Positions 11,256 to 25,740 are shown, numbered from the stretch's first letter. The stretch is DNA of 64,000 bases from Crotophaga sulcirostris (GCA_013397455.1 VYZB01000340.1:804685-868684), one strand, 5' to 3'. Numbers and translations are program-made. The notes: generated by a model not told the origin, from the letters alone.

Positions 11256-13486
11256 CTGACCTTTTGCCTTTTGGCTCTTCTTTAATAGAAGTGTTGGCAT
11301 CTCATCTTCCTCATGAAAAAATTTGAAAGGTCTTGATTTTGCACTGATGAATATTAAAATTTAAGACCCAAACCTCATTTTAAAAATATTATTTAGGAGA
11401 AAAAAGAAACTGGGTAGATGGACTTCCTGACTCGTTCAGAAACAGTTTTAGGTATTTTTTTTCTATCGAATAAGAAAAATTTGGTGAATTTAATCAATTG
11501 AATTTATTAAAGGAGTGTAAATACATACATGTATGATTGGGAGGACAAGGGAGAAAAGAAAGAAGATATCATGAACAGAGTAGTCAGAAACATCACTTTA
11601 CTGATGCCATTGTCCAGCAGCTGCTTTGGAATTTTTCTTTTTTCAGTTTCGAGGAATGTCCTCATAGCTGCATGTTCTCTGTAGCCATTTCCTCTTGGCA
11701 AACATTGAAAAGGTTTGCTTTTCTACCATGCCTTGTGGGGGAGATGCTCTCTGCTAGGTGATCTGCGGCACTTAGAGTCAGTCAAGGACTTTTGTTCCTT
11801 TGTGGGACTCCTGGAGACTCAGGTAAAGTGACAGCCTGCTTGGAAAAGCGAGGAAAGAGCCGAAGGCAGAACTTGAATATCATCCTGTTATCAGTCAGGG
11901 TTATACAAACATGTATCTTCATAGTTTCAGGTCGTATCTGTATGGTACTTTTCTACATGTAACCAGGTACTTACGTTGTTCTTAATACAAACATTTTAGA
12001 AAGCTGTGCTATTTCAGGCTCATTTAGGCTGTACATTTTACAAGCTACCTATGACAACTCTGTGCTATAGCATATTCTTGAATGTTTTTCTAACATGATT
12101 TCTTATGGGATTGAAAAAAAACCCCACGTAATCAGGGTAGGGAGATGTATATAGTAGGCTCCAGTATAGAAACTTTTGCTTTGTTTAGTGTGAGGACTGT
12201 ATGCAACCCATTGACTTTAGCAAGAGATGTATTTTTATGTCCAAAGGTGGATTTGAGCCTTCAAGACATAGCTTATGTGTGTTATCCTCATATGGTTCCT
12301 GAAAATGGCTGTAATGGGTGTTTTATAGAGATGTGTGCCAAAGCTCAAAATCACTTCAAAGTGTAGTTATTCTTTGAAGTAGTCAGCCAGGACTAATAAT
12401 CTTATCAAAATTTGAAGTGACATATTGAAGTAGTCATTTGGATGCTCTATCCAGATAGTAAATGTTCAGAATGAGACTTACTTTGTATGTCTGTACCACT
12501 TTAATGTCTCTGCAAATCACATATACATCCTGAGACACCTTTGAACTAGTTTTGTATGCACTGGTTGCAGAGCATCCGTTGCAGACTGCAGCTTTGTGTG
12601 GCTTACTCAGTACACACGATTCTTTTGTACCCTGTACTTAGGGTTTTGCAGATGCAGTAAAACATCTGGAAATACCACCTTGAGGAGCTGTTGCTGACTG
12701 CAATATAATCAAAAAGCTTCTATGAAGCTGAGAGAGCCAGTTGTTTATTCCAAGTCTAAAAGACTGTTTTCTAGGTAGATACAAGGTTGCTCTGTCCTAT
12801 TCCAGGACAAATGAAAGCTGTCTGTATGTGGCTAACAGCATGCTGACCCTAAGCTAATATACCCTCCCTTGCAATAGGCTTATTAGCTCAGACTCATCAC
12901 CATGCTAATTACTTTTCATATCTTACAAACATAAGCTATGCAGGATGGACAAGTGAACACATGTCTGCTTATAAATAACTATTCAGGCATTGAATTGAGC
13001 CAAATTATTGTGGCGGAAATGCAAGTGAGACACACACACTTTTGGAGCTCAACTGCCTCCTTTGGTTTTCCTATAACAGCCTGAATACTGTGTGTCTCAG
13101 ATGGGGTGTGAAAAGGATTTAAGATACCGAATTACCTTAACTGAGTTGAGTTTCTCTCTGATTCCTTTTCATCTCAGTGGAAAGCATCCCAAATCTCAGG
13201 TTTCCACTTGGCATAACAGAGTAAGAGTAAATCCTTTTTATGTGATTTGTCTGTTGAAACAGAGAAATAACTAGAGACTGTTTAGTAGTCTATGAAGAGT
13301 AACTGACTCATTGCTTCTGTCTTTAACTGTTCTTTTGGTTCATAGCTTATCTGAATAGTGCATTAACCAGGGATTAAGGAGACCAAGTTATTAGCCTGTT
13401 GCATGACTTCTGGCAAAAAATACTTACTTTACTGTTTCCCAGTTCATAAATTGTGAAGAAACCAACTACCCCATCAAGAAACCTGG
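11256..13486. other. Intronic DNA, nothing recognised
   Basis: No exon, transposon or RNA gene recognised. Small ORFs at 11507-11761 overlap on both strands and have no protein-family features. Confidence 0.6.
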
Positions 13487-13550
13487 GATGTACTGATGAA
13501 GACATGAAGTACATGAAGTACATGATGTACATGAAGTACATCAGTACATC
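13487..13550. repeat. Short tandem repeat with inverted 12-bp ends (hairpin)
   Basis: The perfect 12-bp arms GATGTACTGATG (13487-13498) and CATCAGTACATC (13539-13550) enclose about 40 bases built from repeats of ACATGAAGT with one ACATGATGT variant. The array is itself rich in GTAC half-palindromes, so the whole block can fold into a stem-loop. It is probably a microsatellite-like expansion of a self-complementary unit. Confidence 0.85.
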
Positions 13551-16500
13551 AGACATTATAGAGGGGTGTTATTATAATCATTATTTAATACTTGATTCAC
13601 TGAAAAATAATTGTTAGGTAATATTTCATGCATTTACTTAATAAGATAGAATTCTTTATAGATATCATGAGAGGGCTGCTTAGTGCAGAACATCAGAAAT
13701 AGAGTTTGAGGGAGTAGAAAAGGTGAAAAAATGAGGTGAAAAAATGCCTACCTTATGTCTTCTGAGGGGATTTAGGTGCTTCCTAGTGACTACCTTGTAC
13801 AGTATGTTTGAGATGAACAAAATTAATAACAAAATGTTTGGTTCTTAGAGACATTAGAGATAGTAATGGAGTGCAAATCTGACATTTAAATCTTTGGAGT
13901 CTTACTTAGGTAGAAAGATGGATAGATCCTACTTAGATAGATAGGCAGCATTTAAGTTATATATCTATTTAGTCAGACCAGATTTGAGAATCTAGATCCC
14001 CTTATAAATTAGCCCTGAAAGTGGGTTCTTAAGTTTGAAATAGGATGTCTTTGTCAAAATGATTGCTTAATTTATGGTATCTTGCATCTATATGAGTGCC
14101 AGAATAAGGGTGTGAGATGTATTTTATTTCAGAACATCATCAATTATGAGCAAACATGTGAACTTCACAAGAGTAATGTAAGTGTATATACAGTTGTGTG
14201 CAGAGATGAAGTAGATAGTAATTAAAGCCTGTGGAAAAGGAAACTATCACACAAAAAGTTTCTGAGACCCTTTACCTCTCCAGAGCTTTCAGTCTTATAT
14301 TTCTATTAGAGAAAAAAAAGCAAGAAGGAAAACCAAAAAAAAAAACAAAAACCTGGAGGATGCATTTTGGAACAGTATGTAATTTGATACTGATTGCCTA
14401 TAACTTCATGTTAATAAGGTTTTTCACATGCCAGAACATTATGTTTTGGTGAAAAGTAAAAAGAAAATCTGATAAATTAAGGTTGAGAGGGGAGAGGGAG
14501 AGCTGCTTGATTTCTTTAGCAATAGTTTGGTAACAGCTGTGGCACAGCTGAGTTCTTATGAGTGTAGTGGGGGTATGATGAAAGAGTATTTATCTTATGT
14601 TGTTCTCCAGGCTCTGAATATTATCTACCAGTGCTTTGTGCCAAACGTAATAAAATGGCCAGGATTTTCATTATAGAAAGCATAAATTGCCGAAGGCAAA
14701 TATATTATGAGGGAAACTGTCAATGTGATAATCATGCACTCCTGCACTAAATTGCATTAAGTATATGTATTTATGAATATGCTAGCCCTCTAGACCATTT
14801 AGTGGTAGAGTAACTGGAAGACTGTGCACTAGGAATCTTTTATTCTTCTTGTCATTTTTTTATTGCTACATAGCCTATGGAGATCCCACATTACAATATG
14901 TTTGAAAAGTATTATAAATAGGTCAGAATACCACTATTTGCCCAGCCGCAGTCAGACACTTGTAATAATATCATTTTAGGAATTACAAAATCATTTGAGC
15001 AATAAATTAGCTTGCAGTTCAAGGGAAATGAAAATCAGTCAATGTAAGTTGAGCCTTTGTTGAAAATATGAAGTCGGCTGGTTTTACTGATGAAACACAT
15101 GCTCCTCATATATATCTTTTAAATGCTTTAGGTGATAGTAATCAAAGAAGTACTGGCTAAGATCATTTTAGCAATTTAACAGTAACAAGTACCTAGCTTT
15201 AAAACATTGAATTTTAAAAATTCATGATTATGAAAATCATTATATTTAGATATTTTAGAAAACAGCATTTGTATACTGAATAACTTGGGCTTTTGTATCT
15301 CCAACAGGAAACATTCCTAACCATAAGGATTAAAATATAGTTAACCAATTTACCGTTTATGAATTTTAGAGTTGTTTACAGTTTACAAAAGAAAACATGA
15401 TGCAAATATCGTGTATTAAATAAAATGATGCATCAGAAATGCATTTCCCCAAGTTGGGGAAGATATGGATAAGATGGAAAAAAAAGAACAGAGGAAACAC
15501 AGAAGAGGAAAGAGAAAAAATTCAAGTTCTTCTCTGTTTTTCTAGTATCTGTATGTTTGGAATGACCTTAGGTAATGCTGACAAGCACAAATATATTGAG
15601 CAGATCTCAGTTCAGGATTAAAATATTAAATATAAGTGTTCACAGGTGATATAGATGTCTCATTTCCCGGTATAATCAGTGAAGGTCCCATCAGTGCAGC
15701 CTCAGCTCACAGAACAGGCTCCATTGACTGTATTTAATAAATCTTTGAGTATATGGCAGCTCAGATGCCTGGTGCATATGCAGACACCTCCATTAAGTGT
15801 GTAGTTAGTAAGGAATTACATCTCACCCATAATATCTCACAGAAGAATTATGAATTATAGTCAGATGTTTAGAATGTTTATACCTTTACGTAACATGGTC
15901 AGGTGGCTGTGAGAGCCATTTGCTGCCCTTAATATTCCATCATGGGGAGGGTATTGTAGCTACATCTATGAGGGTAAACTAAACATACCCAGGAATGCTG
16001 CTGAGCAGTGAAGCCAACTGGCATTGTCTGACCTACCTTTAATAAATCTATCAGCCTCCAAAACTTGCCTGTGCACATGAATGCTTGCATGCCAAGTGCC
16101 TATTGGGAATGGATGGCAGAGATCTGTTTATTTCCCTGACAGTTTCTGATCCCATGCCACTGCTGGAAATGCGTGAGGCCTGCTTTGCTATGTGGCACAT
16201 GCAAGAAACATGTCACAGAACAATCTTAACACTTTATCCATATATCTGACTACACACCAGAGCCTGGAATGTTCCTGGGCATAGTTTAATTTATTAGTGT
16301 ACTTACAGCTTGTAGATAGTACTTCTCATCTATATACCTTACAGGCTTTTCCATTGAATCCAGGGTGATACAACTGAACTGGTAGAGTGTTATGGTGCTG
16401 TGAATAAAATGTAGCAATTTGTTTACATATGAAGAAAAAAAATGCACAAACACACAGTGATTCAAGTAATAAGGTTGATGATGCTTCGTTTCTACCTTCC

Positions 16501-19500
16501 TACAACCTATGATGATAACTCAGTATTGGTACAATGATGCAACATTTCTCAGGATTTTCTAGTAATGCACAAAGAACAAGTGGCATGGGAATATAAATGG
16601 TGCCATGGAAACAGAATGGTACTGCAGTGTAGGACTAACAAAAACATATATAATAATTACATTAAATATAGTCTAAATGTGAGTGATTCTTACATGGAAA
16701 TGGAAACTAACTCAATAAAATTATGTTTGCTTATTTTTCAAACCCCATCCCTAAAAAAAAAAATATCTCTCACAGGACAGTGAAATATGGGATTTCTATT
16801 CCATAGCACAGTGCCTATTGACTTGTAGAAGTAATAAATGTGGTTTTGTACTGTATTGGAATACATTCTCAATTCAAATTTCTTCCTGTTATTTTTACTG
16901 TAGGAATAATAAAGTTAGCTTTAGTAGTGCTGAAAATCTCTCTCATCACTGACTTCAGTGCAAACTGAAATTGTGACAACTGACAAAAGAAAAAAAATAA
17001 TTCAAATGATCCCATGCAGATAACCTAGTCGAAGGAAAACAACTGGCTTCTGGAGTAAAATATGGATTTTGTGAATAGCAAGATTTTTTTAATAGTCGTG
17101 TTACCATCTTCACTTAAAATGACTTCAATTTAAATGAAAAGCAGATTGTTTCCATTATTTCATTCTTTTGTTTGTTTTGCACATGACATTTTTCTCCACG
17201 TGTTGCTGAAGCATTGCAACTATCAACAGATTTTGATGTCTGCGTACTGAATCTAGTCTTTACATTGCAGTGTCTTTATTGCTGGGAGCATCCTCTTGCT
17301 ATATGTTTAAAATTCTCCATCTAGCTATTCTGATCTATAAATAGCATCATGTGAGTGAAATAAAATTCTGTATCAAAATAATTTAGCAGGATTTAAGTTC
17401 TGTCTCTACTAATTTTGAACGAGGTGTCACAGTATGCTAGGATGCCTAGAATTTGTGGTTGAGTATGTAGAGCACAAAAATGGAAACATTCCGTAACTAA
17501 TAGTTGCTTTGTATTATATTTTATAACCAACATATCTGCAGTCATTCTATTTATGAGCCTGTAAGCTGGAGCGGGGCAGACAGAGATCAGGGGAGGTGTA
17601 AGGCCATGAGATGTGTCAGTCTGCTGGAGCAGCTGCTGCCCTTGCTGCAGCACAGTCAGCGAACAGAGGTACAAGAAGAGGACAGACACACAGCCCTTCC
17701 ACAAGCGTTGCCCACTCCCCTCCATCTCTGTAACACTGCTTTCAGTGTGCCCATTGAAGCCACTTTGGCAAGGAAGGGCTGAGTAAACTCAGAAATAGAC
17801 ACTCATGATCATTTCAAATCAAACCAGCAGCAAAACCAGTAATTAGCACCTATGAGTTTCGGATTCACAGTTTTCCCTCATTTGCCCAGATGCCGCCACT
17901 TCACCGTTCATTTTCTTCTTTCTTTCTTTTTTTCAGAAAGTTAACTGCAATTGTGACTTTTAATTCATCTCCCTTTGAAAGACAAGGGCTTGAGAACCTC
18001 GACATGCACTAGAAAGCATGGCCAGTGGTACTAACCTGTCTCTTGAAAATTGAGAATAGGATATTGAACTCAGTTTTTTGTACTAAAATGAAATATTTAT
18101 CACAGGAAACTTAGGGAAAAGGATGCTGAAAGGTCAAATTTTCCATTATGGTCTAGCAACAGAAAGGACAGCACAGATCTTCAGAGAATAGCTGAGGTAA
18201 AAATATTACTTTATTCTTAACCTTGACATGCAGACTCTTCATTTATTTCAGCAAACTGTGTCCTATTGTTATTCAACCCCTTGGCACCATTGACATTCAC
18301 CTACAAGAGCAATGCTTCACAGTTTCTACTTATTGTTTTTCCTTTCATTAATTCTTCCACACTTGTAGGTGTGCTTTTTTTGCACACTGAAAAGCAGTTC
18401 TGTGGAAGTTAAATATTTGCAAAGGGAATTGTTAGTAACTCTTTCCACTCTCTGATTCATTGTAAACAGGTGATCTCCTTTTAAAAATTGTAGGAAACTT
18501 CAGCCCATTCCTGCCTGATAAAAGTTAAAACCTTTCTGCAGCTTCCAGGTGTCCTGTCTGGATAAAGCCTGAAAAATATTTTTTGCACCTCTTTGATTAC
18601 TCAGCCACGTATAACTTACGACTTCATATTTTTTAATAATTTCATACTTCCAGTCAGTGCTGTGTTTGACTCCTGTCCATCCTTTCCTTGCATTTTGGAC
18701 GTTTTCACCATCTCATATTTGGTTTTAAGAACAAAGAAACGACTCATCATCTAGGAAAAAGTCTTTTATTACGAGGCTCTCTTCTACTATATGAAGCAAT
18801 GTTCTCCTCTTGGGTTTGCTTTCGCATGGTTCTGTACCTTACCGAGCATGATTAACCTTTTTTGTTTGTTTGTTTCATCTTTAAGGCTTTGTAGTTTGCC
18901 TTGTCCTTGTTGCTATTACTTGTAAGAGAGGTAACACCCTAAGTCTAGCACCTTGTCCTTTTTGCATTAAACACTCTACAAATGCAGAAAATCAGCTCCC
19001 TGTTACAAATATATCGCTCTCCAAGTAGAAAACTCAGAGAGAGAAGGGAGATGGTATGCACTGCAGAATGACGTTTCGAAAGCAAAAACCAAGTTCCAGT
19101 TTTTTTAGTATAGTGCAGCCTGTATGAATCATGAAGACGAGTTATCAACAGGAATACCAGAATAGCAGGGAAAAGAGAATACTGAAATGAAAAACAAAAA
19201 AGGGAGATGAATAAAAAAGATTTGCAAATTGACAACATTTCATCTTGTTTAGGTATTAATTTTGATGGAAAATGGTGGACAGTTGGACGTAAGCTTTTTG
19301 TTATGGCAGAAATAGGCCCCAAATAAGCAGTGACTCAGATTAAGGGATACTCTGAAAAATACTCTTGAGATCTAAGAAAGCAGGAATAGAAAAGACCTAT
19401 TATTTGCCTGGTGAGTCATTTCTAATGCAGAATGTTATCTCCATAGTGTATTTTTCCATTGACTTAGCTACTCAGAAATGAATTTAGGCAAATTTTCAAG

Positions 19501-19523
19501 TTTTGAAAAGCTGTTTTCTGAAT
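13551..19523. other. Intronic DNA, nothing recognised
   Basis: Six kilobases of AT-rich intron. A-rich run at about 14305-14352. A GC-richer, stop-poor patch at 17560-17770 gives overlapping ORFs on both strands, but neither resembles a known protein. No transposon ends identified. Confidence 0.6.
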
Positions 19524-19546
19524 TTTGGTTTGGTTTGGTTTGGTTT
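19524..19546 (+). repeat. (TTTGG)n simple repeat
   Basis: About four and a half perfect TTTGG pentamers. Confidence 0.9.
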
Positions 19547-19882
19547 TCTCACAAAGTTCGTTTTGCCTTGACAAAACAAGATAGTTGGCCTATCTGAAGA
19601 TAGAAGTCTCAGGACTCCAGCCATGTAGCAAACTAAATTCTGTTTTCATTGCTCATGATTAAAAGCAGAACAAAAGGAAGGTTGTAACATGACCTACTGC
19701 AAGTGTAACTGAGTTATTAGTGATCAGATCCTGTAGATTAATATCTAAAGAATTATTCAAAGCTTCTTTGGTTCTCAGACTTATACCGGTTCATTCTAAA
19801 AGACATCGTCACTTCTATTCAGCATTATTCTCCACCTTTTTTTCTAGGAATACTTTTTTTTCTATTTCAGAAAAACTCTGTT

Positions 19883-19906
19883 GTTTTGTTTGTTTGTTTG
19901 TTTTTT
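19883..19906 (+). repeat. (TTTG)n simple repeat
   Basis: About five TTTG units following a short TTGTTTTG run, then oligo-T. Confidence 0.85.
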
Positions 19907-21371
19907 CAAGAGGTACTTTTTCTTCCACTTTTTCATGCTGGCACAATACATATAAAAGTTGCCTGGCCCTAGAGATTAAAATTCACTTCATGAAGGCTAT
20001 TTAAATTCTTTTTAGTTCTAAATCAACATAAAATCCCCCAAATTTTAAAATCTTCAGCCAGAAGGATTCTACCAGATTGGGGAGTTCCCATGGTGAGCCT
20101 GTCTCAGGGCTGAAAATGCTGCCTGGCTCTGTCTCCAGGCTGCAGCCACACACACTCTGAAGGAAGAGAGGGAGGGATCCAAGGGAAAACCAATTTGTTT
20201 CCCCTGTTGAGTTCTCGTGAAGCTTTGTTGAGATCCAAACATCTTCATAAAACATCTTGACTCCAGTGAACAGGAGCCAAAAAATACTGGGTATTTTTCT
20301 GAGCAGCGTTGGTGTTAGCAAGATTTCTTTTCAGTTTTGCCATGAAGGGCTGGCTTTGTGCAAGTGCTTGATTGGTGTGAACTATTTATTTCTCATCTGC
20401 TCATGAACTGTCTTTTACCTTGTATGCTTTTAAAATACTTCTCAAACATATGTTGGCTTTTCACCCATTTCAACAAATCCAGATAAAATAATATTCCATT
20501 TAATTTTGCTGATATTAACATTTTTCTCACCAGTGGTATGTGCATAAGAAGCTGTCACAATAAACATACTGAATTTGGTGGTATAGTGATACATGGTGTT
20601 ATAGGAGAGTCAGAATGATGGAATAAATGTAAGATTAATGAAGAGAAACAATGTAGTGTTGATAGTTGATGAGAAAATCTGAACATGTTTAGATAAATAA
20701 TCTCTCACATAAAAAAATGCAGTTTAAGTGCCAGGGAATGTTAATTACTTACAGTTTAATGAAGAAATTAATTAAGGCACAGCACAAATACAAAGTAGGA
20801 ATGCCTGTTGCTTTTCTCAGCAGATAATTGGTAGCTTTGAAATACTGAGAAAAGCCAAGCTTGAGATATACAAGGCTATTATAGGGCCTATTATTTCACA
20901 TAGAGGTGAGTTGTGGGCACATATTGAAAAGAAAGTTAACTTCATAAAGGAATTACTAAGAAGAATCTGGAACCATAAGTAAAATGACACATTTTCAAAA
21001 AACAAAACAAAATCAAAACCAAAAAAACCCCAAACTTTAAAAAAAGAAATAATTTCATATGCAATGAAATCCCAGCAATGGAAGTAGGCCAGGCAAGTAA
21101 TTACGATGATGAAAGTTTCTTCCAATTACCTTCTGAGGGGTTACTCCCCTATTTTTTTACTTCACTGCCATGGAAAATGGAGAAGATTGAGCAAAATATA
21201 TAATTCCTTCATGTGAATTGTCAACAAAAGGAGAAATATTTAATTGGCTGAGAAAATCTGGGCTAGCTGTGGGAAAGACCAAGGAAAATTTTTTGGAATT
21301 TGTGGGAAAGGCTGTTAGGATCAGGAAGGCTGTAACAGTGTCACATGTGTGCTATGGAATACCTTAAACAT
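19907..21371. other. Intronic DNA with an A-rich tract
   Basis: An A-rich, AC-interrupted tract lies at about 20996-21052. A GC-richer patch at 20070-20200 has no recognisable feature. Confidence 0.6.
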
Positions 21372-21650
21372 TTTGTAGAATCATATGATGGTTTGAGTTG
21401 GAAGGGAGCTTATAGATCATCCAGTTCCAACCCCCCTGCCTCCAGTTGAATGGGATGATCAAGGCCCCATCCAACCTGGCCTTGAACACCTCCAGGAAGG
21501 GGGCACCCACAACTTCCCTGAGCAACCTGTGCCAGTGTCTCAACCACCCTCATCATGAAGAATTTCTTCCTAATGTCTAATCTAAATCTTCCAATTTAAA
21601 GCCATTCCCCCTCTTCCAGGAGACAGGAAGGATTCTAGTAATCTGCTGTA
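21372..21650 (-). mobile_element. CR1 LINE 3'-end fragment
   Basis: The plus strand starts with a worn inverted terminus (GTAGAATCATATGATGGTTT), then GGAAGGGAGCTTATAGATCA, CATCCAACCTGGCCTTGAAC and CACCTCCAGGAAGGG, then the CAACCTGTGCCAGTGT and AAGAATTTCTTCCTAATGTC blocks, all diagnostic of the CR1 3' region read backwards. It stops after about 270 bases, a typical 5'-truncated insertion. Confidence 0.93.
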
Positions 21651-23105
21651 AATGCAATGCTCCTGCTGAGTATGCTGGCAACAGATTTTTCCAGTTCGCA
21701 CTTGGCAAGCAGGCAGTAGGCTTCTACCACTATACCTGTAAAATTTATGTCTGATAATCTGATGAATCATGATATAAGAAAGTTTTATTTTTCAGCTAGA
21801 TGTTTTCCTTTCTATACTCATAATTCTACTAAATATTGGAAACACTAGAATTTTCTTACTACTGGGAGTAACTAGTAGAACAAGTCTAGTATTAATTAGT
21901 TCTTTCATTACTTAACTATTAAATCTGGCATGATAGCATCAGGAAACCATGAGCTGATCAATGTACACATATGGAGGTGCTGTAAATTTAGAGGACTAGT
22001 ATTTATAATCCATAATCCCAAAATGAGCAAATAATAGGAGAAATTACTCCAACTGAGCAGTGATTTACAGATGTCATGTTAGTTCTGTGTTTGGGAGTTC
22101 TTTAATGGAGTTTTGCTCATTATTTAGAAATTCTAATTGGAATTTTAAGAAGATACTAGTTGCCAAGTGAGAAACCCAACAAAAGAGAAATGCTGGGGAT
22201 GTTTTAGAGGCTTCTGTGTCTATCTTGGTCTGGTTCCCTGTGTCCAGAATACCAGCAGCATAACTTAGGAAAGGGCAAAGCAAGCCCTGTCATGCTGTGC
22301 TGGACGGCATTATCCATGGAGATACTGCATCAAGTGTGATTTCCATTAATTAGTTCTGCAGATTAGTTGGAGTAGTTACCTCCAGTACTGATGGTGACAA
22401 AGCTGCTGCTGTTCAGGCTTCAGTGAAGTTTTTACCAGGACCCTGTGTATATTATGGTGGCTACAGCCTGGGTTACTATTGCTTAGCAACTTTGATTTCA
22501 AACCAGATTAAAGTTACACATGCTGTAATCATTCTTAATAGAAAAACATATGCTATTGAGCAAGTGTGTGTGTGTGTCAGAACAGAGGGCTGAAGATGGA
22601 CTTAAGCAGTTGATCAGCGTGTGGGAGACAGAAAGCAAAAGTGAACTTGATAGCATAGAGGGCCCTGCCTTCCCTACCTAGATGATGCGAGTATTCTGAG
22701 GGAAAAATAAAAAGTAGATTTGACTGCAATATGTAGTGGGTTTTTTGCACTAGTGAAGCATTCCACCAAAATATGTTCTGTTCCATTTCTTTAAAAGATG
22801 GCAAGTTTTAGTCGCTGATAATTGCCCTTTGATCCATAAATCTGCAAACTTTATATGAAGTTTCATGGAGAAGAGTCTCCTTCTCCTTCCCTTTTATGAA
22901 ATTAGCTGTATAATAATATCCTCATACTTTTGCGTTTAGGTAGTGCAAATGTTGGTAATTTCAAAATAAGTGTGGGGGATACTCAAACAGGTACTAGTCC
23001 TGTTTGGAGGACTCAACATTTGCTTTGTACCAGTCTGAACAGAAAACAGTTTTTCATGATCACAGGAATTATCAAGGTTGCAAGTTTTCAGAACTGTAGC
23101 AAAAC
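21651..23105. other. Intronic DNA, nothing recognised
   Basis: Holds only a short (TG)n run at 22564-22577 and chance ORFs. Confidence 0.6.
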
Positions 23106-23480
23106 TGCGTAGTGGGTTGACCCCAGCCAGTAGCCAAATACCCACACAGCTTCTTGCTCACTCCCTTCTCCCTTGGGACGGGGAGAAAATAGAAGGAAAG
23201 TGAGAAATCTCATGGGCCAAGATAATGGCAGTTTAATAGAGAAATCAAGAGCTGCACATGAGAGCAAAGAAAACCGGAGTTAATTTATTACTTCACATCA
23301 GCAAGCATGTTTCCAGTCACTCCATGGAAAGCAGGGACTCGGCACCCATAACAATTACTTGGGAAGACAAATGACATAACCACATACTTCCCCACTTTCT
23401 CCTCCTTCCCTGTATGGGCTGGCATGAGGAAAGCTAGTTCCAGCCAGTCAGACCTAGCAGAAACTGAAACATTGCTGCTT
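23106..23480 (-). mobile_element. Degraded endogenous-retrovirus LTR remnant
   Basis: The plus strand opens with GTGGGTTGACCCCAGCCAGT, then CACACAGCTTCTTGCTCACT, then GGGACGGGGAGAAAATAGAA, then CTCATGGGCCAAGATAATGG followed by CAGTTTAATAGAG. This order matches the inverted 3' end of an LTR family common in neoavian genomes. The T-run near 23480 marks an uncertain limit. No gag, pol or env frame flanks it, so this is probably a solo LTR or a fragment. Family assignment is from memory of the pattern only. Confidence 0.55.
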
Positions 23481-25740
23481 TTTTTTTTTTTTTAATGAAA
23501 GGCTGAAGAAGATTATGGCCAGTGGTAGCAATATGAGAAACACATTCTTCTGCTCTTTCTACTTTACTTGACATTCTGAATCATCCTCCCTCTGTCTTAA
23601 AGAATATTTACTAATTTAAATTACTTTAAATAGTTCCAACAGAAGAACCTAAGAAAGATCAAGGCCAGAACATCAAGACACTTTAAGCACTTGAGAAGAG
23701 CGTGAGGGACTTGCTTTCTAACTCCATACTTGACCCAGATAAGTAACAGCTGACAGCTGCTTCGCCTAGGCTGAATCGATATCAAAATTAGCAAGTTCTT
23801 CTAAGGTAGATTTCCCTCTCTCTTTGCTGGGAAGAGGAAACGTTCATCAAAATTGATACATTCCTGTAAAAAAATTAGATCTAAATGAGTAGATATTTTC
23901 TTAGAATAGAGGGGGGGAAAAAGGAAAAATAAAGAAAAAAAAAAGAAAACAACATTAAAAACCCAAACGACAACAAAAAAACCCACAGCTTTACTTATCT
24001 CTCGAGGAGCAAGTAATGTAAAAGTTCCTTAGGAAATCCAAAAGGACGGGATACATAGAATAAGGTGTGCTCAGATGTTATGTTTCGAATAAGACACTGC
24101 AGTCATGTGTACAGCACAGAGCACAGCCATCAGTGCTCCTGTAGGTGACCATACGCACTGGTGTCCTGTAGGAGATGATTCCACATTAAAGATTGAGGGT
24201 GCAGCAGTCAACTTGAACCCTTTAAATACTTTCAATGCTAGAAACTGATGGCTAGAAGGTCATTGATATATGCCTCTTATCAGGACGATGTCTTTGTGCT
24301 GTATTTAGTTTCAGCTGTTACTTTCTTACAGTCCTGTTCTTCCTGCCATGTGTAAACATATGGTGGGTTTTCAGGGCCTATGCCATTTTCATTTGGTCTG
24401 ACTCAAAATAAAGTTTAACTAACTGAAGGTCTTGTATGAATGACTGCATAATTCAATTCAAATTAGCTTTTTGCTCAGAATATGGAGAATGAATACAAGA
24501 AGTTATATTACTTTCAAAATAAAGCCATTAGTAATCATTAAAGCAGCAGTCAAATGCAGACGGAATTACAGCTGCATAAAAAAATGGAACTGGAAGTCAA
24601 ACATTACTACTAATCACTGCCATTGTCCTGAAAGAGCAGAAATTAAGCACTGATTTAAACTCATTTTAAATCCCATTACGGGGAGACCAAATTGCTAAAA
24701 ATGTGGAGGCCTTACTCGTGGATTTCTGTAAAACAAAACCTGCTTTGCATTCTGGAATACTCACAAATGTTCTTAAGAGAGACTAGATTGACAGCATAGG
24801 AAACACAACCAATTGTATGGGTGAATAATGAGTATGTAGAGACAACATTCCCAGTACTGACTTCCTGATATGACTTGACTCTGGTGGGGTGAGAAGCTTA
24901 CAGGTTATTTTATTCCCCTTGCCCTTTCATTCCGAGACTACAAAGGAGAGTGAAAGTTTTGTAGAGATGGACGCTTCTCCTGTCAGAATTGACAGAATTC
25001 ACTAATACATTTTCAGCCAATGAGTTTGTCACTACCAGCCTGGGCTTGATTTGAGCAGTGCTTCAGAAATAAAAATCTCAATATTCCATTTGCAGCTCTC
25101 TGACCTTTCTGGTGGCTCTATTTATGACCTTGAATAAACAAAGATATGGAGAAACAAAATGGGCCCAACAGTAATAATTTGCTTTCCATTTGTAATGTGA
25201 ACTTGAAGACTCTTATACATCTTTCTCCTCCTTCCTCTGAAAATGCAGCTGTGGCTGAAATACTGTGTGACTATATGTGACATCCAAGCAAACAGCAAAT
25301 GTTTATGGGTGTCCTAAGCAGTTATTAAAGTAAAATTGTGCAAAAATAGATTGCAATTGAAAGATACTGTGTTTGAGGTACTGCACAAAAGTAACTTTAA
25401 ATTCAATGCTGTGTTAGTTCCCTTTATATTTTACATTTGTGATTATCGGATGAAAGTGAGGGCCCTGGCACACCGCTGGATTCCTGGAATTTAGCAAGTG
25501 ATCACATGTCTGCTGAGGCTTGGTAACTGAACTTTTTTATACCATTATACTATTAGCAAATATGATCTAATTCCAGGTACTTTCACTCTCAGGCTATGGC
25601 TTAAATAATTTTACTTGCCTTAAAGGCAGATGGATATTTACACCAGCAGAGCTGGTATGTTTAAGCACATTTAATCATCAAAATTTGATCAGTTATCCAA
25701 GCCACTATTTTTAAGCTCTTTTTTTAATTGAATTTGTTAT
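23481..25740. other. Intronic DNA with an A-rich tract
   Basis: A G-run followed by a long A-rich tract lies at about 23909-23990. Otherwise AT-rich, and no element recognised. Confidence 0.6.

Noticed and set aside
17393..17782. Opposite-strand ORFs as a small gene
   Set aside because: Both strands are open in the same GC-richer patch, neither translation has a motif, and no splice context is visible.
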